Translations under genes and position numbers: made by a program | From: Drechmeria coniospora | Taxonomy: Eukaryota; Ascomycota; Sordariomycetes; Hypocreales; Ophiocordycipitaceae | Assembly (NCBI RefSeq): GCF_001625195.1 | Contig: NC_054389.1 | Location: 4,770,520-4,834,519 of the forward strand | Direction of reading: 5' to 3' | DNA length: 64,000 nt | Notes under the pieces: generated by a model | Databases searched by the model: none | The model's input: only the letters and a program-made list of their open reading frames with translations | What the model was told of the DNA's origin: nothing | Shown: positions 10,226 to 22,878 of the stretch, in pieces | Layout of the letters: each line of letters begins with the position of its first letter | How positions within the stretch are numbered: the first letter of the stretch is position 1

Positions 10226-12707
10226 TTACATCATGCCGTTGACCGTGGCCGGCTGACTGATTGTCATGGGCATGCTGAGCGTTTGCATGCTGTTGAACGT
10301 CTGGGTTTGGTTCATGCCGTTCCCGCCGTGGGGGTTCATGGGGTCGGCAGCCGTGTGAAGGGTCGAGTTGAGCGACCCGGTAACGTAGGCCATTTCCGAG
10401 TTGGGTGAGGCATCTTCGACGGAGCCGATGTGGTCCTCGCCAGACAGTTCCTCCTCGTCGGCCGACAGAACGAGCGAGCCGTCGCCGCCGTCCTCGCGGC
10501 TGTGGGTGCGCTTATGCCTAGACGCAAACGCAAGTTAGCCATTGCTGCAACGCACAACAGGCCGCTCGGCAACCGAGAGGGCTAGCCGCATCATCGCGCG
10601 GCACGCGACGGCGCGGCAGCACAGGAAAGAAACCACAAACCGGCCACGGGCCGATTGGGGAGAGGGGGGAGGCATACTGTGCAAGGTTGTCTGATCGGGA
10701 GAATGCTTTGCTGCAGTGCGGGCAGACGTAGGGCTTTTCTTGCGTGTGTGTCCTCACATGTCTATGGATTCGGTCAGATTTAGGCCCGTCAGGTGTTGGT
10801 CGACAAAGAAAGACTCGATTGTTCTTACCGCTTCAGGTGCTCCAAACGCTTGAAGAGCCGGCCGCAGGTCGGGATCGGGCAGGAGTGAGATTTGTGGGGG
10901 TAAGGACCAAGCTCCAGGAGGGTAGCGGACCGAGCACGACGGACGACGCTATTCGCGCCGGACATGTTCCGGTTATGGCCCTTCATGTGGCCGTCGCCGG
11001 ACATGTCTTCGGCCGATAGCTGGGCGTAGTCGGGATGCAGGGCCATCGGGTTGAGGGCAGGGCTGCCGTCGAGGGGGGTTCCGTGTCGGGAGACGTCGAC
11101 CATCTCCTGGTGGTGCTGCTGCTGCTGGCTGGTGGCGACGGAAGCGCCGGGGGCGGTGAAGGACAAGCCGGGAGCCGCGTCCATCGGCTCATTGCCCTCG
11201 GGCACGGGCCCGACCGAGGCGGGCACCGATCTCCGCAGATCGGAAGGGCGATGGGGTGCCGACAGGTTCGAGCCTGGCGCGCCAGCCATGGCCGACATGG
11301 ACGGCGGGATGGAGGAGCGCCGCCGCCGCTGCTTGTACGTGGGCGAACCCTCGATGACGGCGTAGGCGTTGCCGGCGCCAAACGGACGGGCGAACTGAGA
11401 GCCGCCCATGTTGGAGGGAGGGAGCTGGACGACGCCGTTGAGGCCGTTCATGCCGGACATGTGGTCGGGGATGGCCGAGTACAGGCCCGTCTCCTCGTTC
11501 GCGATGTAGGCCGGCTCGCCGGCCATGGCCAGGGCTTGCTGCGGAGGGGTGATGGGTTCGAACGAGATGCCCCGGTTGCTGTAGTCTTCGTACTGCGACG
11601 AGACGAAGGAGGGGGCGGGCGAATACTCGAGGCCGTAGGCCGGCATTGACGTGTGCCGCTGATGCCCCTGGCTGATGGGCACGCCGTTCTGGTTGTACTG
11701 CACGCGCGAAAAGTCCTGATCCCTCTTGATCTGCTGCACCTGCTGGGGGACGGCGGCGGCCATGGGCATGGAGTCGTACGAGGCCATGGGGTCCATGCCG
11801 TCGGACAGAGGCATCGATTGGGGCATGATGCTCGGCGGGGGCATCGAGTCCATGGATCTCATGACGGGCGACGTGGACTGGCTCTGGGGGTACGAGGGAC
11901 GCTGGGCGTTGAAGGAGGACGAGTTGGCCTGCTGCGTCTTGGTGAGCTGCTCGTACAGCGACTGCGACGAGTCGTACTGGAACGACATGGCAGGTTCGCT
12001 GACGGCGACGGTGGTGGCCTCCTGTCCCATCTTCTCCCGCTTCAGGTCGCGCTCGAGGGCGTCGAGGAAGAGGCGGTCGTGCGGCACGCTGTACCAGTAG
12101 AAGACCTTTTGCTTCTTCTGCGTCCGGATGCAGTTGTTCTTGTAGAGAAAGTCGAGGAAGGCGCTCTTGGGCTCTTCCAGCGAGGCGTCCGTTCCCGACT
12201 TGAGGTTTCGCAGATCGGAAAAGATGCCCTCCTCAAACTTTTTCGAGTTCTTGACGGGTCGGCCGAACGCCTGGAATCGGAAGGAGAGACATCGCACGAT
12301 GTCGGTGCCGGAAATGTGGAAGAGGTTGTTCCTGGACGCCGCGTCAGTCGTGGCGAGTCAAGCAGGCAAGTGCAGAGCCTCCTCCGAGGGAGAGGCGTAG
12401 AGGCCCGAGGGGGGGAGAGGGGGATGCGGCATACCAGAGAACGCAGGAAACGTACTCGCCCGTCGGCAGGAGGAAGCGGCGGATATACTGATCCGCTTGC
12501 CAATCGACGGGGGCGGAAATGAGGAAGTATTTTACTGCCAAACGCGTCAACGGGCCGAGCCGGGCACGAGAAGCCGGCAGACGACTTACGGTTGTCGACC
12601 TGCTGGAGAGCGACCTGAGCATCGTGCGGCAATGCCTGCTGCGCTTCGGTGCTCAGCATGAAGGTTTCGGGCTTCTGAGGCGCCATGGCCGCCTGTTGAG
12701 GGTACAT
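10226..12707 (-). CDS. STE12: STE12-type transcription factor with two C2H2 zinc fingers
   Basis: MAPK-controlled transcription factor for mating, filamentation and invasive growth. Five exons on the minus strand: 12590-12707, 12435-12534, 10829-12331, 10678-10761 and 10226-10517; 698 residues. Introns: 12535-12589, 12332-12434, 10762-10828 and 10518-10677, all GT-AG. The STE12 homeodomain-like region (about residues 40-180) is unmistakable: YFLISAPVDWQADQYIRRFL, NNLFHISGTDIVRCLSFRFQ and KQKVFYWYSVPHDRLFLDAL. A long low-complexity middle carries Ser/Pro/Gln-rich sequence. Two C2H2 fingers follow, about 556-578 (CPIPTC...HLKRHVRTH) and 584-606 (CPHC...HKRTH), as in filamentous fungi but not in budding-yeast Ste12. 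Exon 4 is 84 nt and frame-neutral if skipped. The start MYPQQAAMAPQ is the first ATG of the open frame; an internal ATG is 7 codons on. Confidence 0.95.
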
Positions 12708-13830
12708 GGTGAGCTTCGTCGGCCGGGCGGGCTATGGATGCGAGGCGGTGCCTCGGACGAGTGCGTCGCGTGCAGGAAGCCTTGGACGACGCAGCAAGTC
12801 GTGGCTATGTACAGTACGGCAGCCTCCTGCGGTGTGGACGCCGCCGAGGAGACGGAGCGGGCAGCGGTGCGGGATGCGGCCGCGATCGTCGTGTCCGCTG
12901 CGGGTGGCGGTGAGGTGGTGACGGCGACGGCGGCGAGGCGAGGCGAGACGAGGCGAGGCGTTGCCAGGGTGGGTGTGGGTGAGCACCGGGGTGACGAGGG
13001 CTCGAGGCGACGGCGGACTGGAGGGGGGGGAGCAGGAAATTTCGAGACCAGCCCGGGTTGATACGAACGGTAGCACACGGGGAAAGCAAGGCCCAACGGC
13101 TGCGTCAAGCGAGCGATCGGGAAGAGGGGCGGTGTCGAGTCGAGCCGGAGAGGAGCAAGCTGCTGGCCGTCGAGGCGTCGCAGGATGATGGCGAGGATGA
13201 CGGCGAGGACGACGACAACGACGTCGACGACTGACGATGATGATGGATGATGTGAAGCGATTTGCCTCGGGAGGGGAAGGCGCGAAACGAAGGAAAGTTG
13301 CAAAAAATTGCGCCCAAGAGACAACGGCAGAGAGAGAGGACGATGACCGAGCCCGACGAGGTTCGCAGCCCAGGCCAAAGACGCAGCCAGCTGGTGTTTG
13401 GTAGGAGCGGATTAGAGAGACGGGCGGTCAAGGTCGACAGAGGCGGAGGGGAGGCGGAGGGGAGGCACGACGAGGTTCGCGCCAAAGGGAAAGAAGGAAA
13501 CGAGCACCAGGTCACTCTGCGACTCTGGGGAAAAGGGAAACGGAAGGGAGCCGAGGGGTTTCGAGGGGGGGAGGGAGGAAGATAATAATAAGAAGGACAG
13601 AGTCACGATGGGGGAAGGAAACGGGCGGCTCGGGGGTTCCGGGGGGTTTAATGAGGGCCAGAGTCGTGGCGCTGCCTATCGGGTGGGAGGGACGTGGGAG
13701 GGACGTGGGAGGGGAGTGGAGGGACGTGGGAGGGCAGTCAGTGGAGGGACGTGGGAACGCAGCGCAGCGAACAAGCAAGTACCTGTAGTACCCCAGGGAG
13801 CACTAGCCACCGAGTAGTACCAAGGTACTA
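12708..13830. promoter_or_regulatory. STE12 upstream leader and promoter, strand-asymmetric and G-rich on plus
   Basis: About 1.1 kb directly upstream of STE12 is strongly purine-biased on the plus strand (C/T-rich on the gene strand). It contains GAGGC units (about 12928-12960), GAC/GAT triplet runs (about 13187-13250) and repeated GGAGGGACGTGG units (about 13686-13750). Such CT-rich leaders are common upstream of strongly regulated fungal genes. The assignment is positional; no specific binding site is claimed. Confidence 0.4.
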
Positions 13831-14037
13831 GGCCGGGACGCCTGGGGGGGGAGAGGCTCGCCCTGCTAGGCGCTCTCGAGCAGCGCTGGGTTGCCAGCTC
13901 CAGCGGACGGACGGCGAGGTTCCAGGATGCCTGCCTCGAGGCCGCGGCATCGACCGACGCGGAGCGGTACGTGGTCGGCGGCGGCGGTGGCTACCGAATA
14001 GCTGCTCGTACTCGTGCGCGATGCGTGCTCGAACATG

Positions 14038-14080
14038 CATCCATCCATCCATCCATCCATTCATTCATTCATTCATTCAC
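14038..14080. repeat. Tetranucleotide microsatellite (CATC)n-(CATT)n
   Basis: A run of CATC units passes directly into a run of CATT units, ending in CACT. This is a compound microsatellite in non-coding DNA. Confidence 0.95.
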
Positions 14081-16680
14081 TCCTACACCTGCTCCGTCGC
14101 GGCGGCAGCACACGCACCCGTACGTCGGTTTCCTAGCGTTCTGCGCAGGCGCAGCAGGCCTCGACGCTCTGCACTCGCCGCCCCCTCCGCCCACGCAGGT
14201 GTACTGCAGGTACATGTACTGTACTGTACTTACTCGCAGAGCTACTGTAAGTAAGTACTTGCAGGCGCACAGGTACGGGTGCAGGTATTTCGGGTACGAG
14301 TACGAGTTGGGTGTTCACCTTGTTGGTCCACTCGCAGGCCCCCCAAGACCCACACGGCAGCAGACGCAAATTGCTCGCTGCTGCTTCTCCCGCTTCTCCA
14401 TCTGCTGCTCGGTGCTAACGAGAGGCGGCGACGGGAACGACGACTCCTGGCTCGGTCGCCTTGGCGAGGGATAGGCTGGCTCGAGTGGAGTCGGGGGAGA
14501 GCCGATAGAGGTGGGTGGGCGCCATCAATGCTTCATTGCTTCCCAGCTCCACCCCCCACCCCTGCGGGGCTCGCGCTGCAACGATGAGAACTCGGACTCT
14601 GCGGCCGTCGACTGGCTGGCTGGGTGCGCTCCCCACGAGTACGAGAGCAAGTAAGCAAGTACAGTAATACTTGCAACGTATTGTACTTTCGAGTACGAGT
14701 AGGCGGACGAGTACTGGTACGTACTGTATCTGAAGAGGAATCATTAATACCACCACTCGTGCCACTCGTGTACCTGTACGAGTGCGCATGTGTGGACCAG
14801 TCGGACTGTACGGAGCATTACAGTACACTTGATTCGGAGCACGGAGTGCAAGCACATACTAGTACTTACAACTACATTACGTACAGAAGTGCATCAGAGC
14901 GACCAGTAACTTGAGTACTTACCAGGCACTTGCCTACTAGGTAGGTACGAACCTGCCTACTTTCTACGGGTTTGTAGCGAGCATTACGAGGTCAAGTGTC
15001 GTTGCGGCGGGCACGCTGCTGAAGACGGAGGTCTTGCCCTCATCCCGAGGTTGGGCATTCGCAAGCACGCGCGCGGTTGGTTCGAAGCAGGCCAACGTTC
15101 GGCAGTGACAGAAATAGCAAACTGCCTGTACCAATACCAAGTACCCCGTAGTGAAATGCACTCCCATGCAACTACATACACCTACGATGTGATTGTCCTT
15201 GACGTGCATCTGTCCCTCCACTGCTCGGAGTACATGTGTGGAGAATTACCCTACCTGGCAGGCAGGACGGAGTACATGTACTGTTCTGTACTTGGGTGCA
15301 CTCGTTGCTTGCCTTGCCGCGCGCACAGTACTTGCTCCGTACAGGTACAAGTACATGGCATCATCGGTAGACAGTAACGATGCAGAGGTACCTAGTACGG
15401 AGTACTCGGTACTGTATTTGTACAGCGTGCATGTTTGAGGTCGGAAGCAACGTGCTTGCTTGCTTGTGCTGGTTGATGCGTCGGCGACCACCGCGAACAT
15501 GGCGGCGGCGCGACAGCGTCCAGCTTGAGCCCAAACGGCGGTCTGCCCATCTGCAATGGCCAGATATCGGCTCTTGCAGGGGCACAGAGACCGTGCGGGC
15601 CAACGAGCAGATACCAGGAACCTTGGACGCAAGGGTACATACCAGGGTGGTATGCTCTTGGTAGGAGTACGGAGTACATAAGTACAGTACTTGCACCTGC
15701 TTATACTTAAGTGCAAGTGCATATTACTTCTTGTACTGTACGGAGTACCTTGGGAGGGGGGGGGGACTGTACAGTAACATCAAGTACGTACAACTAGGTA
15801 TACTTGTACATGTGCTGTAGGTGTGCGTAGTTGTACTTACTTGAGAAATGTACGGTGTCGATGCGTGTGCAATATTACCGCGTGCAAGTACTTGTACAGT
15901 TCTCCGACTGCACTGCGTACCTGAGGAATTGGCGAGGCACCGACCATTTCTGCGTGGTGCTATTAACCCACTAATCGCCCAGCACTCCGTACCTACTTGG
16001 GAACGTATTTGCCCACGCTCGTCAGAGCGATGGCGTTTTGTTTTGCAGCAGGGTCCGCAGACCAGCGCCAGCAAAAAGCCATCAAGTCCCCCCCTGTCCG
16101 GCTAGCTAGGCGCCTCTTGAGATGGGCCTCCGTCACGACTCCGTTCCGCGCTGCCCAGGCGGATGGGGAGGCTCTCGCTCGTCTCGTCGGCGCCAGGTTG
16201 GTCCGGCGCGCAGCGGCCGTTGACGCCTGGCGGTTCTCGAGGCGACAGCCACGGCCAATCCTCGCAAGCCATCTCGTTGGCTCGGGCGCCGGGACGGACC
16301 CCAGCAGGAGCCAAGCGCACTGCGCAATCGGCTCGCTCCCAAGAACGGGCAGGGTGCTCCTCGAGCTCGTACTGGTCGGCGGGCAAATATAGGCCAGCGG
16401 CTGTCTGTCATTCGAGCGTCACGAAGCACGAACTGCGAGTGCCAGGACAAGAATAACAACAGCAACAACAGCGAGGTGCTCCATGACCCCTGGCATGCTC
16501 GCATGCAGCGTGCTTACAAGCACTGCACGCACGCGTGCGCGTACAAGGACTTTTATCCGTCGATTGCGTGCCTCGGCCTGCGGCCACCTGCGAGGGCATG
16601 TACGAGTGCAGAATAGTGTGCAATTGCATGACCTGAACGAGTGGTCAGCCGACGACAAGCACTTGCCTGCTACAGATAGG

Positions 16681-16696
16681 TGTGTGTGTGTGTGTG
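16681..16696. repeat. Short TG dinucleotide run
   Basis: Eight consecutive TG steps (TGTGTGTGTGTGTGTG) are followed at once by TACAGTA and a GTAC cluster. Confidence 0.8.
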
Positions 16697-19600
16697 TACA
16701 GTAATACGGAGTAAGTACAACAAGCAACCATTATTACTGCACTCCCTCGGTACACCGAAGTGAACGTCCTACCAGGATGACGAGTAGTACAGTACACCGT
16801 ACTCCGTACCTCCTATTAAGTACTTACCTACCTGGATAGTATTGGGCTGTATTATTGGCAGATTAGGTCCTCCGTGGAATAGTGCGCTATTGGCCGTGTT
16901 CCACATTTCCCAGCAGAAGAGTACGAGTCCAAGTGGGCAGCACATGAGTACTTACTGTACACCCAACACTTACAAGCCGGCTTGCGGCGTCGGTGTACAG
17001 TACAAGTACCCGCTCCTTGTACTCGCGTGCTGTGCTGACACTGTCGGCACATGGACGTCAGCCATGGACCCTCCCGGTTTGTGCTGGTCGCTTGTACTTG
17101 CTTGCTTGTACCCGGTAGGCTCCTACGTAGCAATAGCCGATGCCATGCATATACTTATGCGTCCTCGTTCCGAACGCTAACGTGCATGCTCAACCTACGA
17201 CGAGTAATGTCGAAATTCCCCAGCGATTGATTGTCGGTCTCGGAAGAAAGCATCGAGGCGGGTGTTCCTGGCAAGCTGGAGAGGCGTCATCGCCCGTCCT
17301 TGGCCCTTTCTTTTTCCTGCGTGCATATTCCGACCTTGGCGTCACGAAGAACGGCGTGCTTTGACATTCGACAACAGCAAAGGTACGAGCTCGTGCTCGA
17401 GCTCGTTCTTGCTAGTGCATGGTGGCTTGTCCAATGGCAATAGCGACGATGCCAAGTACGGGAGGGAACCATGGGTGGTGGTGTTCAGGTACATTCATTA
17501 CGCCGGTACGGAGTGCACAAGTGCAGCACGGAGCAGTAGAGGCACAAGATTGTAGGTGCAGTCATGGCACGCACATGCACCGTTCGGTACGGAATACGGA
17601 GCAAGCACTACTCGGTACGGAGTGCTTGTCGCGCACCAAAGTAAGCACTCGCACGCAAAGTACCAGCCAGTGCGGAGTACGGCAAGTGCAGATGCGAAAT
17701 TCGGTAATGAAACCTCTCCAGACTAGTAGCATCTTAGTGCCATTTCCCTACGGTACGCCGTGCCTGCCAACCAAACGTGCGCGCACTCGGACAGGAAAGC
17801 ATTCCGCCCGAGATGGGCATTCGAGAATCGCACCGCCCGTCGAGGCCAAGACACTCATGCCCGGACGAGAGCTGGGATAGCAAGAAGGTGTCTGTGAAGG
17901 AGGATGCGCGCATGCACACGGACAGGTACAATCACACTACTGTACTCCGTACTTACATTGGGAACCGCTCGCTTCATCGCACTTTCGGTCGGTCCTAGGG
18001 GGCCCCTGCTCGGGCAAGGAGGCAGCGACGAAGCGTGCGATTGCCAGTATTAACGCACAACCTCTGCTCATGGAAAAGTACATCTATTACTCCACGGAGT
18101 ACAAGTACTCTGGCATGTACATGTATCCTTGGAGGCGCAAATGTGCCCGTAGCGTGCGTACTCGTGTTTATGAACAAGTAATACGCCTCGTAGTGCTCGT
18201 TGTCGTAGGTGTACTTGTAGTGGTAAATGTTCAGCGAAATTGGAACCGATCGTCCTCGGATTGCCATTGATCACTCCCTTGTTTGCGGGAATGTCCTTTT
18301 ACTTGTCGGCGCAACGACGTGGATGCACGAAATACGGGTAAGGAATTAGTAAAGGCGCACAGGCTTGCTAGTACTTGTTACATCGAGCATACGAGCGCTC
18401 CGTAAGTACTAGGTAAGTAGTGCCATGCAAGCTAGCCACTACTGTACTGTACAGAGCACTCGAGTTGTGCATGGACTGTACTCCGTACAGCACTTAATAC
18501 CGACTCGTAGTACTCCGTAGGTGTACATGTACATGTGCGGCGGCAGCAAGCATGCCCCCCCCCTGCCGTTGGTCGGGCGGGTTCCCTGCGGCAGGCAGAG
18601 GAGGAGGAAATCGCGTTGCAGAGGTGACTGCTTGCGGGACCGGCTTGGCGGGCAAGGATCTGGTGGCCGTGCGAAAGCCAATGGTGGCCCGTGCCTGGCA
18701 TGGTGCTGGTGGAACCCCTGCGACGGCCTTCCTGATGTGAAACACGCCTGGGCTGGGGCAAATCATTCATGCTTCAGAGTCGTTTCCCCATGGTCGTCCA
18801 CGGCGCTAACCGTACCCAGGTCTCAGAGGATGCGAAGAGGCTTCGCTCAGCTGCGGCGGAAGCTTCGTCGGAGGCTTCAGAGGCGCGCTGCGAGCCCCCA
18901 CCGCCCCCACCCAACACGCATGCCCACGGCCAGAAGCCAGAGGGCCGATGTGGCCGCCCGTCCGGGACGAGCAAGCATGAGGACGAGGGTGGGTGGTTGC
19001 CGCGGTTAGAACGAGGACGAATCGGCGCGGTTCAGCGCGAGAATATCTGCACGACAGGAGCATCCGTACCACCCTGCGATTCTTGGCCGACCTAGCCCTC
19101 TCGAATAAGCAACAGCTGTCGGCGAGAATAAACAATAACGCCGTGGGACAAAGACATTGTTTCTGGCCAGAGTCTCGTGGCAGTTGCCGGATCGGCTCCG
19201 CTCCGCCTCTGATCTGTTGGGCCACTGAGTCGCTGGCGGGTGGCTGCATGACTTGGGGCCATTGCCGTATAGCTGCGCTGCGCAGGCCGTATGACAGTAC
19301 TTACTAGTACAAGTAAGTAAGTGAACAGGTACGTACATGGTCAGAACAAGACGCGCGCCGGCACTGTACATACCTGTGCAAGCAAGCACTCGCACCAGCG
19401 GCTCTCGTCGGGTACCAGAATCCGCACCGAGTCCTTGTGGCAGGTCATCCGAAGACTGCCAATCGCCGGAGGACATTAGGTGTTTTACTCATTATTACTC
19501 CAGGCACTTGTACCATTTGCGTGAGATGGTATTCTCGTACGGAGTGCCAAGCAAGCAAGTACATGCTACTATTACCTAGTACGGAGTACGGAGTACTTGC

Positions 19601-21237
19601 GGATTGATTCCACTACACGCATACTTGCAAAAACTTGGCACATGTACTTGCAAGTATGTATTCGTGTACTCCGTACGGGGACAATACATGTAATTACACA
19701 CCCGTTACCGTAGGCGGCACAGTACATCATTGTCCGTGTGCACCTACTTGTTCGAACCGGCGTGCACCTGCACCTACTGTAGTACATTTAATGCACACGT
19801 GCCGTACGAGTGCTGTGCGAGAGAGGCGGATTTCGTGCGTGTTGCGAGATGCGCCCTTGGCCAACCACGGTACGGAGTCAGCGTACGCCTCCTCCCAAGC
19901 AACTGTCAACCCCAAGGCCCTCCCTCCCGCCTTGTCCTCGCTTACAAGCAGACGCCCACAGGCACATGCACGAATGCAGACAGAACTGCAAGGCGGCAGC
20001 AGTAGGAATAGAGGTAGTAGTGTAGACGAAGGCGAGGTCGTGGACAGCAGTGGAGGACGAATGGGAATTTCTTCGCCGTCTTTTTGCTTCGGCCTTCCAT
20101 GAACCGTCGACCGTCAACCGATCGAGTGGCGGCCTGCCGTCGGCTGCTGGTCGGCGCTGGTGTCAAGTCGTCGGGCGCATGGATGGGCATGTGCAACGGC
20201 AGCGAGGTCGAGGTCGATTTCTGAAACGCCGGGCCGAGCTCGCTGCTTGATCGTCCCGGGGTTGCCCACGCCGTGCTTGGCGTCGCATCACGCTCGAGGC
20301 CGCCAGCAAAGCGCTCGTCCGCATCACGCAGATGCTCCGACGCCTTCTCGCAGCCCTCGGGGCACTGTCCATGTCGACGATGCCATCGCTAGCGTGCGAG
20401 GCGGCCGCCGTGCCGTGCCGCCGTGCTCGATTGTCGTCGTCCCAGGTCGCAGCGGCCACCTGCGAATCCCCTTGGTAATCTCACCGTCTCCGTCCGGGCT
20501 TGTGCGCATCGCGGATGCACACGGTACAGCTACCAGCACAAGTACATCATACGTGCACCTGCAAGTACATGTACAGCTCCATCGCGCATGTACCCCATGC
20601 TCGCAGCGCAGCTGCAGCTGCGTGGGCCGAGGGCATGCACGAGAGATCCATGGGCCGCGGGACGGAACGCCATGGGCAGGTGGGCACGATTTGGCATGGC
20701 ACCATGTGGAATGGCCCGATGTTGGCCGCCATGGCACGATACGACAGCCTTGGCCGTGGCGGGACGATCGACGAGCCATGGGCCAGAGAGGCCGGCCGCT
20801 GGGGAGGCCAGCACGAAGTCGAGCGGGTGACGAAGCCGATGGTCCAACCGTCGTCGGCAAAGGTGGGACGGCGCCGTGCATCGACGACACAGCATCGACG
20901 GCGCGACTCTCGCCAACCCGCAAACGCAGCGAGCCATCTCGACGCTGCAGTTGCACGGCCACGGCGTGCGTGTGGCATGGGGGAGCATGGCATGGCACAG
21001 GTCAGGCCAGGATGGGATGGGATGGGATGCATGGGGACTGCCGCACGGGGCACGGCGATGCATGGCCACGTTGGTGCACGACACGGATGCGTCTGCAGGC
21101 AGGCGCAGGAGCCGGCGGCGCAGGTGCAGGAGCCGGCACAGGACGGAAAGGCAGGAACGGCTTGGAGGGACGGCCTCTCCCACTCGCTACCGTCCACCTG
21201 CTGCACTATTAATGCAAGTACGGTACAGTAATTATTA

Positions 21238-21266
21238 CCTACTTACTTAAGTAAGTAAGTAGGTGC
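21238..21266. repeat. Inverted repeat of TTACTTAC/GTAAGTAA words centred on TTAA
   Basis: CCTACTTACTT is followed by AAGTAAGTAAGTAGG. The two arms are complementary except for one extra four-base unit in the right arm, giving a near-perfect hairpin. A perfect GTAC palindrome follows at 21280. Confidence 0.85.
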
Positions 21267-21279
21267 AGGTGCTCGTACT

Positions 21280-21297
21280 GTACGGAGTACTCCGTAC
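21280..21297. repeat. Perfect 18-bp palindrome GTACGGAGTACTCCGTAC
   Basis: The sequence equals its own reverse complement. It joins two oppositely oriented GTACTCCGTAC modules sharing the central GTAC. Confidence 0.95.
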
Positions 21298-22863
21298 TAC
21301 TTACTTCCTCCGTACAGTAGTCTCCGGCCATACGGCAAGTACCAGCAGATTCGGGACGGCGGCTATTCCGCAACGCAATTGCTCCGTGCCTTGTATTGCC
21401 CACGCACGCTGGCTCCGTACCCGGACGACGAGGTGCAATGTCTGGGGAAATGGTGTTCTTTCAAGGCCAAGCCATGACCCGCCACTTGACAGGACGCGCA
21501 AATGTCGAAGTGCTTGGAGGAGGCTGCGTATCGGGATGGCCGGGTGGAGCAGTCAACGAGCGGGCTGGCCTTCCGAAAGGTGCCTCCTTCCTGTGCAGGT
21601 GCAAGTGCGTGATGGCAGTTACGTGTACTTGTTCTGCACGCCCGAGTGGCACACAGTATTGTAGGTAGGTTGCATGGAGCTCTCCGTACTTGTACCTCGG
21701 TGTACACTTCAAGAAGTATCATCACCGACTTTGTCAACAGAGTACTTGCAGGTACCGTACCTTCACCCAAGTACTTACTTGTACCGGGACGGTGAGGGCA
21801 AAGACCAAGGTGCGAAGGAAGGGGGCGGGTTGCCGTGTCCGGTTCTGGGTCAACATCCCGCCGCCAACAAAGCTAGGCAGGCAGGCACGTTGCGCATCCA
21901 TCCTGTACGTACGTTCCCGCTCGAGCATGAGCGAGTGGATGGCCGCTGCGTGCTGTGCCGAGTACGGTATAGGGACAACCCGTACCTGCCTGCTGCCGTT
22001 AACCTCTACGCTATTCGGCACGCCTCGGTTCTCCGTGCCCTTTCCCCATTCCGCTAGCTCGTGCTCGCCAAACTGCACTTGGGCACAAAGGCGACCGACC
22101 AGGTGCGTATGGGCACGAACACCGACCGGCTACAGTAAACCTACCGAGTACACCTACCGAGTACTTGTGCTCGTACTCGGCCTCGTGCCCGTTGCTGCCA
22201 GTGCGTACGGCATTATTCGTCGGTGTCGATATACTTGCAGAGTAGCGTGCGTGCCCGTTCCTCTCAGGACTAGCGCGCACCCTGGCGGAGGACTGGTCGG
22301 TCTACTGCAGCGCAGTCCGAGACCTAGTGCCGAGTGCTAACCCGTCCACTCATTCAGGGGTTGCCTCAGGGCTATCGTGCAACCACCAAACACTCCCAGC
22401 CCACAGCTGACAGGTCCGTTTCAGCAACTCGAAGCAACCCGACGCAACTCGAGGCAACTCAAAAGCCGACTCTTGGGCCGAAAAAGGGTACGCGCTTAAC
22501 CCTGCCGGAGCCAATCAGCAGCCTGAAGAGCTCTCGACGCTCAGGGGCAACCTTGACGCCTCTGAACCCGCCGCCTGGCTCTCTCTCTCGCCTCGTTTGT
22601 CACTCTGGCCCTTCCGCGATGGTCAGCCACTTGGGCCACGAGCACGGCACCAGGACGGCGTGCGTGGCGGGATGCAGGTACGCAAGCCGCTCGCCGAATG
22701 CACCTCCAACTAGTCTCCATCCGCGAACGAGCATGGGCGAGCATCTGCACGTCGACGGCAAGCGTGCTCGTCGCTCACTCACGTCTAGCCGCGTCGAAAA
22801 TAGAGCCGTCGACGGGTTCGAGAACACACCACCTTGCTGCCATTCGCCCTCGAGTCCCCCCCT

Positions 22864-22878
22864 CCCCCCCCCCCCCCC
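22864..22878. repeat. 15-base C homopolymer
   Basis: Uninterrupted C run, preceded by a seven-C run and one T, and followed by AG. Confidence 0.95.

Larger units (their letters stand above)
13831..22330. other. Gene-poor region densely filled with GTAC-type short repeats
   Basis: I find no supportable gene in this 8.5 kb. Short frames are open on both strands and in several phases at once and show no domain. The DNA alternates GC-rich patches with clusters of GTAC, GTACTCCGTAC and TTACTTAC words (for example 14210-14290, 14640-14950, 15660-15900, 16690-17000, 17460-17700, 18360-18540, 19290-19690 and 21210-21310). In 15661-15840 I count 12 GTAC in 180 bases, against about 2 in the 840-base last exon of coronin. 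Confidence 0.7.

Noticed and set aside
15997..16392. 131-codon open frame with a plausible basic protein
   Set aside because: Overlapping frames on both strands, no family, flanked by GTAC repeats on both sides.
20160..21212. 350-codon open frame in the desert
   Set aside because: Five or more frames on both strands are open over the same GC-rich patch, the product has no domain, and it ends in GTAC-repeat DNA.
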